NCBI GenBank assembly: GCA_947475225.1
Contig: CANJMQ010000022.1
Coordinates: forward strand, 1-52,156
Length of the DNA stretch: 52,156 nt
Reading direction: 5' to 3'
DNA from: Bradyrhizobiaceae bacterium
Lineage (GTDB): Bacteria; Pseudomonadota; Alphaproteobacteria; Rhizobiales; Aestuariivirgaceae
Shown: positions 27,017 through 36,294 of the stretch, piece after piece
How positions within the stretch are numbered: the first letter of the stretch is position 1
Layout: each line of letters begins with the position of its first letter
Notes under the pieces: generated by a model
Seen by the model: only the letters and a program-made list of their open reading frames with translations
Database searches by the model: none
Told to the model about the DNA's origin: nothing
Program-made: the position numbers and the translations under genes

Positions 27017-28186
27017 ATGGTTTCGGGACGCAGCGACGCGAACACGGGCCGCATCAGGCTTGGCATGGTGGGCGGCGGGCAGGGGGCCTTCATCGGCGCC
27101 GTGCACCGATTGGCCTCCCGCATGGACGATCAATATGAATTCGTGGCGGGTGCCCTTTCCGCCGATGCGAAGAAGGCCAAGGCGTCGGGCGCCGAGCTGG
27201 GCCTGGCGCCTGATCGCATCTACACTGACTTCCGCGAGATGGCGAAGGCTGAGGCCAGGCGCGCCGATGGCATCGAGGTGGTGTCCATCGTCACGCCAAA
27301 TCATATGCATGTGCCTGCTGCCCTCGCCTTCATCGAGGCTGGCATCCATCTGATCTGTGACAAGCCGCTGGCGCTGAACCTCAAGGAGGCAAAGCAGCTG
27401 GAGAAGGCACTGACCAAGCACCCGCATGTGATCTTCGCGCTGACCCACAACTACTCTGGCTACCCGATGATTCGCCACGCCAAGGCCATGGTGAAGGCGG
27501 GTGAGCTTGGCGAAATCCGCCTCGTGCAGGGCGAATATCCGCAGGACTGGCTCACCACCGCGCTGGAGAAGACCGGCCAGAAGCAGGCCGAATGGCGCAC
27601 CGACCCGAAGCGCTCTGGCGCCGGCGGCTGCGTGGGTGACATCGGAACGCATACCTATCAGCTGATGTGCGATGTCTCCGGTCTGGCGGCGGGTGAACTC
27701 TCCGCCGATCTCACCACCTTCGTGAAGGGCCGCGCGCTGGATGACAACGTGCATGTCATGCTGCGCTTCAACAATGGCGCGCGTGGCATGATCTGGGCGA
27801 GCCAGGTGGCGCCGGGCAATGAGAACGGATTGAAGATCCGCGTCTACGGCACCAAGGGGGGCCTTGAATGGACGCAGGCTGATCCGAACTATCTCTGGTA
27901 CACGCCCTTCGGCGAGCCGAAGCGCCTGATCACCCGTGGCGGTGCGGGCTCCGGTCCTGCCGCTGGCCGCGTGACGCGTGTGCCGCCGGGCCACCCCGAG
28001 GGCTATCTCGAAGGCTTCGCCAACGTCTACACCGAGGTGGCGCGCGCCATCAAGGCGAAGCGGGCGGGCAAGAAGCCTGACAAGGACGTGGCCTTCCCCG
28101 GCATCGCCGACGGCGTTGCCGGCATGGCCTTCATCGAGGCCTGCGTGAAGTCTTCGGAGAAGAACGGCAAGTGGACGAAGCTGTAA
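27017..28186 (+). CDS. Gfo/Idh/MocA family oxidoreductase
   Basis: NAD(P)-dependent sugar or polyol dehydrogenase of 389 residues. The Rossmann motif GMVGGGQGAFIG is at 16-27 and the conserved Lys116 is in CDKPLAL. GGCVGDIGTHTYQL (about 206-219) carries the Asp/His catalytic pair. Start at 27017, with GGAG upstream; the in-frame codon 51 bases earlier lies inside the intergenic hairpin. Last gene of the xylose-type operon, ended by the terminator at 28211-28228. Confidence 0.9.
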   Translation: MVSGRSDANTGRIRLGMVGGGQGAFIGAVHRLASRMDDQYEFVAGALSADAKKAKASGAELGLAPDRIYTDFREMAKAEARRADGIEVVSIVTPNHMHVPAALAFIEAGIHLICDKPLALNLKEAKQLEKALTKHPHVIFALTHNYSGYPMIRHAKAMVKAGELGEIRLVQGEYPQDWLTTALEKTGQKQAEWRTDPKRSGAGGCVGDIGTHTYQLMCDVSGLAAGELSADLTTFVKGRALDDNVHVMLRFNNGARGMIWASQVAPGNENGLKIRVYGTKGGLEWTQADPNYLWYTPFGEPKRLITRGGAGSGPAAGRVTRVPPGHPEGYLEGFANVYTEVARAIKAKRAGKKPDKDVAFPGIADGVAGMAFIEACVKSSEKNGKWTKL

Positions 28187-28194
28187 TCTGAGGC

Positions 28195-28280
28195 CGTCAT
28201 TCCGGCGAAAGCCGGGACCCGGCTTTTTGTCCACGTGGCAACCGCCCAAAGCTTGGCCCCGGCTTTCGCCGGGGTCTGGC
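28195..28280. repeat. Paired CGTCATTCCGGCGAAAGCC palindromic repeats
   Basis: Two copies of an alphaproteobacterial intergenic palindrome face each other: CGTCATTCCGGC-GAAA-GCCGG on the left (28195-28215) and GGCCCCGGCTTTCGCCGGGG on the right (28256-28275). Such elements are dispersed and not coding. The left copy also provides the terminator arm. Confidence 0.7.
28211..28228 (+). terminator. Terminator after the Gfo/Idh/MocA gene
   Basis: GCCGG (28211-28215), loop GAC, CCGGC (28219-28223), then TTTTT. It overlaps the left palindromic repeat, so the repeat doubles as terminator. Confidence 0.7.
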
Positions 28281-28284
28281 TACA

Positions 28285-29553
28285 TTATGGTTCCTTCTCC
28301 GAACTCAATATGTGCTTCCTGAGCCGTCTGATCCCATACCACACGAGGAACACCACGATGGGGATGATGACGATGCTGAGGAGCTTCGTTTCCACATGTG
28401 CGTATGAGCCGAAGCCTTCGATCAGCTTCGAGAGGATGCCGATCAGGTAGTAGCTGATCGCCACCACGGAGAGGCCTTCGACCGTCTCCTGCAGTCGCAG
28501 CTGCTGGTGACTGCGCTTTTCCATCGACTTCAGCACCTGCTGGTTCTGCGCCTCAAGCGCCACCTCGACACGGGTACGCAGCAGGTTGGAGGCGCGCTCG
28601 CTGCGCTCGGCGAGGCTCCTGATACGCTCGCTCACTGCCTGACAGGTGGCCATGGCCGGGGTAAAGCGGCGGTCGAGGAAGACGCCGATCCGCTGGAAGC
28701 TCATCATCTTCTCCTCGCCCAGTTCCGCGATGCGCTTGTCGACGAGGGCCGAATAGGCGCGCGCGGCGGAGAACCGATAGCTGGTGCGACTCGATATCTC
28801 CTCCACGTCGCGGGCGATGCGGCTCAGTCCCGTGAGGAGTTCGGCATCCTCTTGGCTCTCCTGGGCCGACAGCATGTCGGCCGTCACCTTGGACAGCGAA
28901 CGCTCCAGTGTCGCGAGCTCGCCCTGCACCTTGCGGGCCAGCGGCAGCGCCAGCAGCGCCATCATGCGATAGGTCTCGATCTCGTGGATACGGCGGATGA
29001 CCCGGCCAAGCCGCAGAGGCGACAATCCATGGTCCTTCACCAGCATGCGGGTATAGCCGTCGGAGCCAATGCGGAAGTCGGTCCACACCGTCGCCTGTCC
29101 GGAGCTGACCCGGGAGCCCGCGAGGTCCTCGTGGCCAAACATGCGGATCAGCTCGTCGACGTCCGGCCCCGGCTCGTCCTTGGCCATGACACGGGTGTGG
29201 ATGCCGACCAGGCGGGAGCCTGGCAGGCCATCGATCCAGCCCACCGGCAGGATGGCCAGCGCCTCGCCCCTGTCAGGCCCGCCCTCGGCCACCACGCTGA
29301 TCCGGTAGAATTCGCCATGCCGCTCATACTTGAACTGGCCGCCCGCAATGTCGGCGGCATGATGGGCGGCCCCCGGCGGAGGCGGCTTCACCCCCAGCGC
29401 GTCGCACAAGAGGCGGACTTGGTCCAAGGGGTCGCTGTCACCCTCGGACAGGGTGAAGGCAAGATGCGTGATCCGCGCCGGGGCAACCACCGGCAGGCCG
29501 GGGCGGCCATGCAGCTCGTCATTCAGGACAGATCTCAATTCATGGTCGCGCAT
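28285..29553 (-). CDS. DUF3422 family membrane protein
   Basis: 422 residues, beginning with the family pattern RDHELRSVLNDELHGRP. A soluble N-terminal part (about 1-330, with helical segments near 190-330) is followed by two hydrophobic helices near the C-terminus (about 355-375 and 389-408), with a basic cytoplasmic tail. The ATG at 29553 follows AAGG; 27 in-frame residues further upstream are not conserved in kind. Function of DUF3422 is not established. Divergent from a TetR gene. Confidence 0.88.
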   Translation of the reverse strand: MRDHELRSVLNDELHGRPGLPVVAPARITHLAFTLSEGDSDPLDQVRLLCDALGVKPPPPGAAHHAADIAGGQFKYERHGEFYRISVVAEGGPDRGEALAILPVGWIDGLPGSRLVGIHTRVMAKDEPGPDVDELIRMFGHEDLAGSRVSSGQATVWTDFRIGSDGYTRMLVKDHGLSPLRLGRVIRRIHEIETYRMMALLALPLARKVQGELATLERSLSKVTADMLSAQESQEDAELLTGLSRIARDVEEISSRTSYRFSAARAYSALVDKRIAELGEEKMMSFQRIGVFLDRRFTPAMATCQAVSERIRSLAERSERASNLLRTRVEVALEAQNQQVLKSMEKRSHQQLRLQETVEGLSVVAISYYLIGILSKLIEGFGSYAHVETKLLSIVIIPIVVFLVWYGIRRLRKHILSSEKEP

Positions 29554-29651
29554 GTGTTGCCTTGCGAGTAGTATCCGATGCCGGGTCACCACCGGGGGCT
29601 GGCCCGGCTTCAGCCCTTTCCCCGGACAAACCATTCACTATGCTCAGTCCC

Positions 29652-30299
29652 ATGGCAAGTACGCGACAGACCGAGTCCCCTCCCCAGCGCAAGGCCGCGC
29701 GCTCGGTGCGCCGCCAGCAGCTGATCGATTCGACCATCGCCGTGCTGGCCCGCAAGGGCTATGCAGCGATCACCGTGGCGGACGTCGCCAAGCACGCAGG
29801 GCTCTCGCCGGGCATCGTGATCTTCCACTTCAACAGCAAGGACGAACTGCTGGCCGCCGTGCTGGGAGCGCTCGCCGCCGAATACCGCGCGCACTGGGAG
29901 GCCAGAATGAACGCCGCAGGCCCCGGCGCCGCGGACCGCCTTGCAGCACTGTTGCTCTCAGACCTCGACACCGATGTCTACACCCATGACAAGCTTGCGG
30001 CGTGGGTGGCCTTCTGGGGCGAAATCCAGGGTCGGCCCTTCTATGACCAGATCTGCGCTGGCTTCGATGCCGAGCGCCATGCCACCATCGAGGACCTGTG
30101 TCGCAGGATCATCGCCGAGGATGGCTATGCGCTCGATGCTGAGCTGACCGCACGGGGTCTGGAAGCGCTGGGTGATGGGCTCTGGGTGGCCCTCGGCGGC
30201 GGTGGCTACAAGGGCCAGATAAACGCGGCGCAGGCCAAGCAGGTGATGGCTGCAGCTTTGGGCGCCTTTTTCCCGAAGAGCTATCAGGCGACCTCCTGA
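29652..30299 (+). CDS. TetR family regulator, BetI-like
   Basis: Repressor-type regulator of 215 residues. The helix-turn-helix spans about 22-62 (RRQQLIDSTIAVLARKGY, TVADVAKHAGLSPGIVIFHF), and the C-terminal half (AAWVAFWGEIQGRPFY, GLEALGDGLWV) resembles BetI. An ATG at 29640 is also possible; neither start has a clear ribosome site. No bet genes are nearby. The divergent spacer with DUF3422 has an inverted repeat GCCGGG/CCCGGC (29580-29585, 29603-29608) that could be its operator. Confidence 0.85.
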   Translation: MASTRQTESPPQRKAARSVRRQQLIDSTIAVLARKGYAAITVADVAKHAGLSPGIVIFHFNSKDELLAAVLGALAAEYRAHWEARMNAAGPGAADRLAALLLSDLDTDVYTHDKLAAWVAFWGEIQGRPFYDQICAGFDAERHATIEDLCRRIIAEDGYALDAELTARGLEALGDGLWVALGGGGYKGQINAAQAKQVMAAALGAFFPKSYQATS

Positions 30300-30390
30300 G
30301 TTGCGTACCTCAAATACCCCCTTTCGCGGCGCAACAAAATCTCTATAACAACCGCCGATATTCAACCGCCCACCATCCGGAGAGCTTCCC

Positions 30391-31407
30391 ATGACGAAAG
30401 TCCGTGTCGGCATCAACGGCTTCGGCCGCATCGGCCGCAACATTGTTCGCGCCATCTATGAGTCCGGCCGCAAGGACATCGACGTCGTGGCCGTCAACGA
30501 CCTCGGCCCGGTGGAAACCAATGCCCACCTGCTGCAGTTCGACTCCGTCCATGGCCGCTTCCCGCACGAGGTGACAGTGAAGGGCGATTCGATCTCGATC
30601 GGCTCCGACCAGTTCAAGGTGACCGCCATCAAGGACCCGGGCCAGCTGCCGTGGAAGGACTTGGGGATCGACATCGCGCTCGAGTGCACCGGTATCTTCA
30701 CGGCGCGCGACAAGGCGGCGGCCCACCTTGCGGCGGGCGCCAAGCGCGTCATCGTCTCGGCCCCGTCGGATGGCGCCGACTTCACCGTCGTCTATGGCGT
30801 GAACCACGACAAGCTGTCGAAGGATCACCTGGTGATTTCCAATGCCTCGTGCACCACCAACTGCCTCGCCCCGGTCGCCAAGGTGCTGAATGACGGCATC
30901 GGCATCGAGAAGGGCATGATGACCACGATCCACTCCTACACCGGCGACCAGCCGACGCTCGACACCATGCACAAGGACCTCTACCGCGCCCGCGCCGCGG
31001 CGCTGTCGATGATCCCGACCTCGACGGGTGCGGCCAAGGCCGTGGGCCTCGTGCTGCCGGAGCTCAAGGGCAAGCTCGACGGCTTCGCGATGCGCGTGCC
31101 GACGCCCAACGTCTCGGTCGTTGACCTCAAGTTCATCGCCAAGCGCAAGACCACCAGGGAAGAAGTGAACGAGATGATCCTCAAGGCGGCCGCCAACGGC
31201 CCGCTCAAGGGGATCCTCGGCACCACCGACAAGCCCAATGTTTCGATCGACTTCAACCACGATCCGCACTCCTCCGTTTTCCACCTCGACCAGACCAAGG
31301 TGATGGACGACAACTTCGTGCAGATCCTGTCGTGGTACGATAATGAGTGGGGCTTCTCGAACCGCATGGCCGACACGGCGGCCTATTTCGGCAAGCTGAT
31401 CGCCTGA
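30391..31407 (+). CDS. gap: Glyceraldehyde-3-phosphate dehydrogenase, type I
   Basis: 338 residues. NAD-binding [11 protein letters not shown] at 7-17, catalytic Cys154 in SNASCTTNC, and His181 in [10 protein letters not shown]. Interconverts glyceraldehyde-3-phosphate and 1,3-bisphosphoglycerate. A possible -10 (TATAAC, 30344-30349) lies 42 bases upstream, with a poor -35. The gene is followed after 8 bases by rpe, joining lower glycolysis with the pentose-phosphate branch; pgk and tkt, frequent partners elsewhere, are absent. Confidence 0.97.
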   Translation: MTKVRVGINGFGRIGRNIVRAIYESGRKDIDVVAVNDLGPVETNAHLLQFDSVHGRFPHEVTVKGDSISIGSDQFKVTAIKDPGQLPWKDLGIDIALECTGIFTARDKAAAHLAAGAKRVIVSAPSDGADFTVVYGVNHDKLSKDHLVISNASCTTNCLAPVAKVLNDGIGIEKGMMTTIHSYTGDQPTLDTMHKDLYRARAAALSMIPTSTGAAKAVGLVLPELKGKLDGFAMRVPTPNVSVVDLKFIAKRKTTREEVNEMILKAAANGPLKGILGTTDKPNVSIDFNHDPHSSVFHLDQTKVMDDNFVQILSWYDNEWGFSNRMADTAAYFGKLIA

Positions 31408-31415
31408 GACTGACG

Positions 31416-32087
31416 ATGAAGACACGGCCCCTGCTCATTGCGCCCTCGATCCTCGCCGCCGACTTCGCACGGCTGGGCGATGAGGTGCGCGCCATCGACG
31501 CAGCAGGGGCCGACTACATTCACATCGACGTGATGGATGGCCACTTCGTGCCCAACATCTCCTTCGGCACGCCGATCATGGACGCGATCCGCGGTGTCAC
31601 GAAGAAGCCCTTCGACGTGCACCTGATGATCGCGCCGGTCGATCCCTATCTCGAAAGCTTTGCCAGGGCCGGCGCCGACATCATCACCGTTCATGCCGAG
31701 GCTGGCCCGCATCTTGACCGTTCGCTGCAGGCCATCCGCGCGCTCGGCAAGAAGGCTGGCGTGTCGCTCAATCCCGCAACACCGGCCTCCGTGCTGAAGC
31801 ATGTGCTGGACCGGCTGGATCTCATCCTGGTGATGAGCGTCAATCCTGGCTTCGGTGGGCAGTCCTTCATTCCGGCGATGCTGGAGAAGATCACCGAAAT
31901 CCGCGACATGGTGGGTGGGCGAAACATCGACATCGAAGTTGACGGCGGCATCACCCGGCACAATGCGGGCGACGTCGTCCGCGCCGGCGCCAATGTTCTG
32001 GTGGCGGGGTCGGCGATCTTCAAGACCAAGGACTATGCGGCGGAAATCCGTGCGATCCGTAACGCCGCGACGAGCGTGTCGGCCTAA
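31416..32087 (+). CDS. rpe: Ribulose-phosphate 3-epimerase
   Basis: Interconverts ribulose-5-phosphate and xylulose-5-phosphate, the entry point of the xylose pathway encoded at 22-26 kb. 223 residues, TIM barrel with metal/catalytic signatures SILAADF (11-17), [12 protein letters not shown] (about 35-46), [11 protein letters not shown] (about 139-149) and EVDGGI (about 176-181). The ATG at 31416 fits the family start. Probably co-transcribed with gap; a terminator follows. Confidence 0.97.
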   Translation: MKTRPLLIAPSILAADFARLGDEVRAIDAAGADYIHIDVMDGHFVPNISFGTPIMDAIRGVTKKPFDVHLMIAPVDPYLESFARAGADIITVHAEAGPHLDRSLQAIRALGKKAGVSLNPATPASVLKHVLDRLDLILVMSVNPGFGGQSFIPAMLEKITEIRDMVGGRNIDIEVDGGITRHNAGDVVRAGANVLVAGSAIFKTKDYAAEIRAIRNAATSVSA

Positions 32088-32102
32088 CGCCTGTTGTCAT
32101 CG

Positions 32103-32130
32103 TCGCCGGGCCTGACCCGGCGATCTTTTT
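32103..32130 (+). terminator. Terminator after rpe
   Basis: TCGCCGGG (32103-32110), loop CCTGA, CCCGGCGA (32116-32123), then TCTTTTT. Perfect 8-base stem. Confidence 0.88.
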
Positions 32131-32193
32131 CGCGTCAGCCGGTAGAGGATGCGCTGGTCATGTCCGCGCATGATGCGCGGGGAAGGTGGCCAG

Positions 32194-32742
32194 CTAAGGC
32201 CGCTTCTCCACCCACTCCAGGAACGCCTCGAACCACTTTGCGAGGTGCCGCCGCGTCTCCGCATCGGTGAGGTTGCCCGCCGCGTCGAACTTCTCCTCGT
32301 TGTGGTTCACGAAGACCTCGGGCCGCGGCATGGTAATGGCCTGCAGCGCCTGCAGGTTCTGGCGCAAATGATACTGCGCGCGCGCCGTGCCGACGAACTC
32401 GCCACCCCCTGCGCCCACGATGCCAAGGCGCTTCCAGCGAAAGGGCGAGCCACCGCGGGACAGCCAGTCGGTGGCATTCTTCAGCACACCGGGAACCGAG
32501 AAATTATACTCCGGGCAGGCGATGACGATGCCATCCGCCGCGCGGATCCTGGCATCGAGTGCCTTCACCCTGTCGGGCTTGCCGGTCGTCGCCTCGTCAT
32601 CCTCGTTGAACATCGGAATGGCGTGCAGGTCGGCGATCTCCATGCTCACTTGCGTGGGAACCATCTCCTTCAGCGCGCGCAGGAGTCCGGTGTTGGTGGA
32701 AGCCCGGCGCAGCGAGCCGGTGATGCCGAGAATCGTCGTCAT
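32194..32742 (-). CDS. NAD(P)H-dependent FMN reductase
   Basis: Flavodoxin-like quinone/azo/chromate reductase family, 182 residues. FMN phosphate loop GSLRRASTNTGL (9-20) and the PEYNFSVPGVLKNATDWLSR segment (about 77-96) are intact. It overlaps the upstream photolyase gene by 4 bases, so the two are co-transcribed; a supply of reduced flavin could help the FAD-dependent photolyase, but this is inference. It converges on gap-rpe. Confidence 0.9.
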   Translation of the reverse strand: MTTILGITGSLRRASTNTGLLRALKEMVPTQVSMEIADLHAIPMFNEDDEATTGKPDRVKALDARIRAADGIVIACPEYNFSVPGVLKNATDWLSRGGSPFRWKRLGIVGAGGGEFVGTARAQYHLRQNLQALQAITMPRPEVFVNHNEEKFDAAGNLTDAETRRHLAKWFEAFLEWVEKRP

Positions 32743-34169
32743 TGAATGCCCTTGGTTTCCTTCAGCGCGGCCAGCGCCCTGTCGCGTGCCTTGGCGTGGT
32801 CGACCACCGGATGGGGGTAGTTCCGGCCCAGTTCAACCCCGGCGGCCTTCAGCACCAGCGCGGGCGCCTCCCACGGGCGGTGCACGAACTCATCCGGAAG
32901 GCGCGCAAGTTCCGGCAGCCACTTGCGGACATACGTACCCGCGGTATCGAACTTCTCGCCCTGCAGCACCGGGTTGAAGATGCGGAAATAAGGCGCGGCA
33001 TCTGCCCCGCAGCCCGCCACCCACTGCCAGCTTGCGGCATTGCTGGCGATGTCGGCATCCACGAGGGTATCCCAGAACCAGCGTTCGCCGTCCTGCCACG
33101 GAATCAGAAGGTCCTTGATGAGGAAGGAGGCGGCGATCATGCGCACGCGATTGTGCATGATGCCGGTCACCCACAGCTCGCGCATCCCGGCATCGACGAT
33201 GGGGTAGCCGGTGCGGCCCATCTCCCACGCCTTGAGACCCTTCGGATTTTTGCTCCACGGAAAGGCGGAGAACTCCGGGCGGAACGGCTTCTCGGGCAAG
33301 GTCGGCCAGTGGTGCAGCAGGTGGTAGGAGAATTCCCGCCACAGCACTTCCTTGAGGAATTTTTCCGCTGCCTTGTCCAGCTTGCCGCCCGCTGCAAGCT
33401 GCGCCGCGCGCACCGCATGCCAGCACTGCGCAGGGCTGATCTCGCCAAAGTGCAGGTAAGGCGAGAGGCGCGAGGTCACGTCGCGGTCCGGCCGGTCCCG
33501 CTCGTCGGCATAGTGTTCGAGGCCATCGGCGATGAAGTCCTTCAGCCGCGCGGCAGCTCCGGCTTCTCCCGGTGTCCAGTGGGCCGCCATGGCCTTGGCC
33601 CAGTCGGGCTTCGTCGGCAGCAGTCCCCAGCCCGCCAGCCGGTCGGACTTCAGCTTGCCGGTCCAGCCTGAAAACTTCGGCACCGGCTTCAGGGGCCGCG
33701 GCTCGCCCGCCGCGAAGCAGGCCTTGGAGAAGGGCGTGTAGACGCGGTAGGGTTCGCCTGATCCGTTGCGGATCGTCTCGGGCTCTTGCAGCAGGAAGCC
33801 GCCATAGCGGTGGCAGGAGGCCCCCGCCGCTTCGCAGGCAGCCTTCACCCGCTGCTCCAGCGCGCCGGACCACGGCGCGTAATCGCGCGTGAAGTGCACG
33901 GCCGCTGCACCGCTTTCCGTCAGCACATCGGCAATCACCTTGTCGGCCGCTCCACGGCGCAGCACCAGCGGCGCCGTGGCAGACAGGGCTTCGAGGCTCT
34001 TGTGCAGCCACCAGCGCGAGGCACCGCCCAGGCGCCAGTCGCCAGGCGTTTCATCATCGAGGACATAGAGGAAGATCACCTGGCCCTGTGCTGCTGCTGC
34101 CGCGGTCAAGGCGGCATTGTCAGTGAGGCGCAGGTCGTTGCGGAGCCAGTAGAGCGAGGGAGATGTCAT
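32739..34169 (-). CDS. phrB: Deoxyribodipyrimidine photolyase
   Basis: Light-driven repair of cyclobutane pyrimidine dimers; 476 residues, usual class I length. N-terminal antenna domain (LYWLRNDLRLTDN, 6-18) and C-terminal FAD domain with WREFSYHLLHH, NRVRMIAASFLIKDLL and the Trp-rich ASWQWVAGCGADAAPYFRIFNP region. The FAD-domain motifs favour a CPD photolyase over a cryptochrome. Start has GGGAG upstream. Confidence 0.94.
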   Translation of the reverse strand: MTSPSLYWLRNDLRLTDNAALTAAAAAQGQVIFLYVLDDETPGDWRLGGASRWWLHKSLEALSATAPLVLRRGAADKVIADVLTESGAAAVHFTRDYAPWSGALEQRVKAACEAAGASCHRYGGFLLQEPETIRNGSGEPYRVYTPFSKACFAAGEPRPLKPVPKFSGWTGKLKSDRLAGWGLLPTKPDWAKAMAAHWTPGEAGAAARLKDFIADGLEHYADERDRPDRDVTSRLSPYLHFGEISPAQCWHAVRAAQLAAGGKLDKAAEKFLKEVLWREFSYHLLHHWPTLPEKPFRPEFSAFPWSKNPKGLKAWEMGRTGYPIVDAGMRELWVTGIMHNRVRMIAASFLIKDLLIPWQDGERWFWDTLVDADIASNAASWQWVAGCGADAAPYFRIFNPVLQGEKFDTAGTYVRKWLPELARLPDEFVHRPWEAPALVLKAAGVELGRNYPHPVVDHAKARDRALAALKETKGIQ

Positions 34170-34188
34170 GACCCCCCATTACGCACTG

Positions 34189-34215
34189 AAAGGGGGGCGG
34201 GATCAACCGCCCCTT
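34189..34215 (-). terminator. Terminator after the sugar permease gene (minus strand)
   Basis: On the minus strand GGGGCGG (34213-34207) pairs with CCGCCCC (34200-34194) around a six-base loop, followed by further Cs and TTT (34191-34189). It separates the importer remnant from the photolyase operon. Confidence 0.6.
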
Positions 34216-34217
34216 GG

Positions 34218-35288
34218 TCAGTCGAGGTCCGCCTGCTTTTCCTTCAGCACCTGGGCATAGACGTTGATGATCAGCGCGGCCAGGAGGATGAGGCCGCGGA
34301 TCAGGATCTTGAGGAAGGAGTCGATCTGGATGTGGTCAAGGCCGTTGTTGACAACGCCCAGCACCAGCAATCCGATGATGGTGTTGCCAATGCCGCCGCG
34401 CCCGCCGAACAACGAGGTGCCACCCACCACGACGGCGGCGATGGCATCGAGCAGGAAGGTGTCGAACTGGTTCTGCTGGGCCGAGCCGAAATAGGCCACG
34501 CCCAGCATGCCGGCGATGCCGGAGCACACCGCGCAGATCACCATCACCGAGCCGATGATGAACTTCACGTTGACGCCGGAATACTCCGCCGCCTCGCGGT
34601 TGCCGCCCACCATGTAGATGTAGCGGCCATAGCGCGTGTAGGTGAGCACGAGATGGCCCACCAGCAGGAAGATCATGCAGACGATGATCGTCCAGCCGAT
34701 GGGAATGAACATGGCCTTGCCCGCCGCATTCACACCCAGCGGAATGGTGAAGGCCGTTCCCGCACCGAGCGTGGTTATGAGGTCGGGGTACTGGTAGGCG
34801 ATCTGCCCACGCACCAGCATGGCGGACACGCCATTGGCAATCTGCATCATGGCCAGCGTCATGATGAAGGAGGGGATGCCGATGAAGGTCATGCCGAAGG
34901 CGGTGACGAGGCCGAAAGCCAGTGCGGAGGCGAGCGCCAGGATGATGGCGATCCAGCCCGGAAGCGGGATGTTGGCGATGTTCACGTAGTCCGGCTGGAT
35001 GGTGAAATAGGCCACCGTGATGCCCACTGCGTTGGCCACCGCCGCCACCGACAGGTCGATTTCTGCGGTGAGGATCACGAAGGTGAGGCCCACCGCGATG
35101 ATGCCGGTGATCGACAGCTGGCGCACGATGTTCAGCATATTGTCGAGCGACAGGAATGAGCTCGAGGCAAAGCTGAAGAACACGACGAGCGCCACCAGTG
35201 TAAACACCGGTGCAATGTTGCGCAGCTGATCTGCGAGGAAGCGCTTCAGGTTGAAGCTGCGGGGCGCTGCCGTGTCGGCGGTCGTCAT
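34218..35288 (-). CDS. Sugar ABC transporter permease (RbsC/XylH family)
   Basis: Inner-membrane permease of 356 residues with 8-10 hydrophobic helices and the family signature AEIDLSVAAVANAVG (about 75-89) plus GGTSLFGGRGGIGNTIIGLL (about 303-322). The ATG at 35288 has GGGAGA upstream. It looks intact, but its ATPase partner is only a half domain fused to foreign sequence and no binding protein lies nearby, so the importer is probably dead or depends on parts encoded elsewhere. Confidence 0.93.
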   Translation of the reverse strand: MTTADTAAPRSFNLKRFLADQLRNIAPVFTLVALVVFFSFASSSFLSLDNMLNIVRQLSITGIIAVGLTFVILTAEIDLSVAAVANAVGITVAYFTIQPDYVNIANIPLPGWIAIILALASALAFGLVTAFGMTFIGIPSFIMTLAMMQIANGVSAMLVRGQIAYQYPDLITTLGAGTAFTIPLGVNAAGKAMFIPIGWTIIVCMIFLLVGHLVLTYTRYGRYIYMVGGNREAAEYSGVNVKFIIGSVMVICAVCSGIAGMLGVAYFGSAQQNQFDTFLLDAIAAVVVGGTSLFGGRGGIGNTIIGLLVLGVVNNGLDHIQIDSFLKILIRGLILLAALIINVYAQVLKEKQADLD

Positions 35289-35313
35289 GGTCACTTCGTC
35301 TCCCTCGAAAAAC

Positions 35314-36294
35314 TCAGGCTGCCGCCAGAAGGTCTGCCTTCTCGATGTGCCCCGTCGCAAATTCGCGCGGCACGGTGCCCTTGCGGATCACCGTCACGCG
35401 GTCGGCGAGCGTCAGGATGGTCTCGGGCTCGGTCGAGAGCACGAGGATGGCCACACCCTTGTCGCGCAGCGACTTGACGATGCGGATCACGTCTTCCTTG
35501 GCGCCCACGTCCATGCCGCGGGTGGGCTCCGCAAGGATCAGCACCTTGGGCAGGTGCGTCAGCCACTTGGCCAAGGCTACCTTCTGCTGGTTGCCGCCCG
35601 ACAGCGAGCCCAGCGGGATCGCGGTGCGCGGCGGCCTGATCTGCAGGTCCTTGATGTGCGCCTCGGTGATGCGCTTCTCGGCGCGCGGCTTCAGCCACAG
35701 CCGGTGAATGCGGTCGAGGATGGAGATCGAGACGTTCTTGTAGACCGGCTCCTGCCGGAACAGCATCATCCGCCGGTTTTCCGGCACGAAGGCGATGCCT
35801 TTGGCGCGCGCCGCAGCTGTCGAACGGAAGCGCACCGCCTTGCCATCCAATCGTACCGAACCCCGACGCAGCGCTACCTTGCCGAACAGCGCACGCGCCA
35901 GCTCGATCTGGCCTGAGCCCATGAAGCCGTAGACGCCGGTGATCTCGCCGGCGCGCAACGCGATCGAGAAGTCGCGCAAATTCTTGCCGTCGCTCACGCC
36001 CTGCACCGAGAGCACGACGGGCTTGGCGTCATCGCCCTTGAGCTCCGCGGCCTCGCCCATGTGCATGCCTTTGGAGGCGCGCCGCATGGCAAGTGCCATG
36101 CCATAGGCGGCGGTGACGCCGATCAGCGGAGCACCGCGCACCAGCATGTCCTTGATGGCGACGGCGGCGTCCTCCGGCGTGCGCAGCGTCACCGTCTCGA
36201 ACAGATGCGGGAATTTCGTCTGGTCGATGATGTCCCCCGCCCAGCCGTCGGCGTTGAGCCAGATGGTGCGGTAGTGTCGTCCATTGACGTTCAT
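35314..36294 (-). CDS. Chimera: MtnA N-terminus joined to second half of a sugar ABC ATPase
   Basis: 326 residues. Residues 1 to about 72 are the start of methylthioribose-1-phosphate isomerase MtnA (NGRHYRTIWLNADGW, DQTKFPH, LVRGAPLIGVTAAYG), but the MtnA catalytic Cys and Asp regions are gone. From about 80 onward it is the second ATPase domain of an RbsA/XylG-type double ATPase: GFMGSGQIELARALFGK (123-139), LSGGNQQK (231-238), LILAEPTRGMD (252-262). The Walker A of this half lacks the usual K-S/T, as is normal for that domain, and the active first domain is missing. GGAGGA before the ATG at 36294 is the mtnA ribosome site. Most simply, a deletion joined the genes in frame near 36055-36085. 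Confidence 0.85.
   Translation of the reverse strand: MNVNGRHYRTIWLNADGWAGDIIDQTKFPHLFETVTLRTPEDAAVAIKDMLVRGAPLIGVTAAYGMALAMRRASKGMHMGEAAELKGDDAKPVVLSVQGVSDGKNLRDFSIALRAGEITGVYGFMGSGQIELARALFGKVALRRGSVRLDGKAVRFRSTAAARAKGIAFVPENRRMMLFRQEPVYKNVSISILDRIHRLWLKPRAEKRITEAHIKDLQIRPPRTAIPLGSLSGGNQQKVALAKWLTHLPKVLILAEPTRGMDVGAKEDVIRIVKSLRDKGVAILVLSTEPETILTLADRVTVIRKGTVPREFATGHIEKADLLAAA

Noticed and set aside
26968..28280. Palindromes as CRISPR-like repeats
   Set aside because: They are isolated hairpins of different sequence with no regular spacers and no cas genes.
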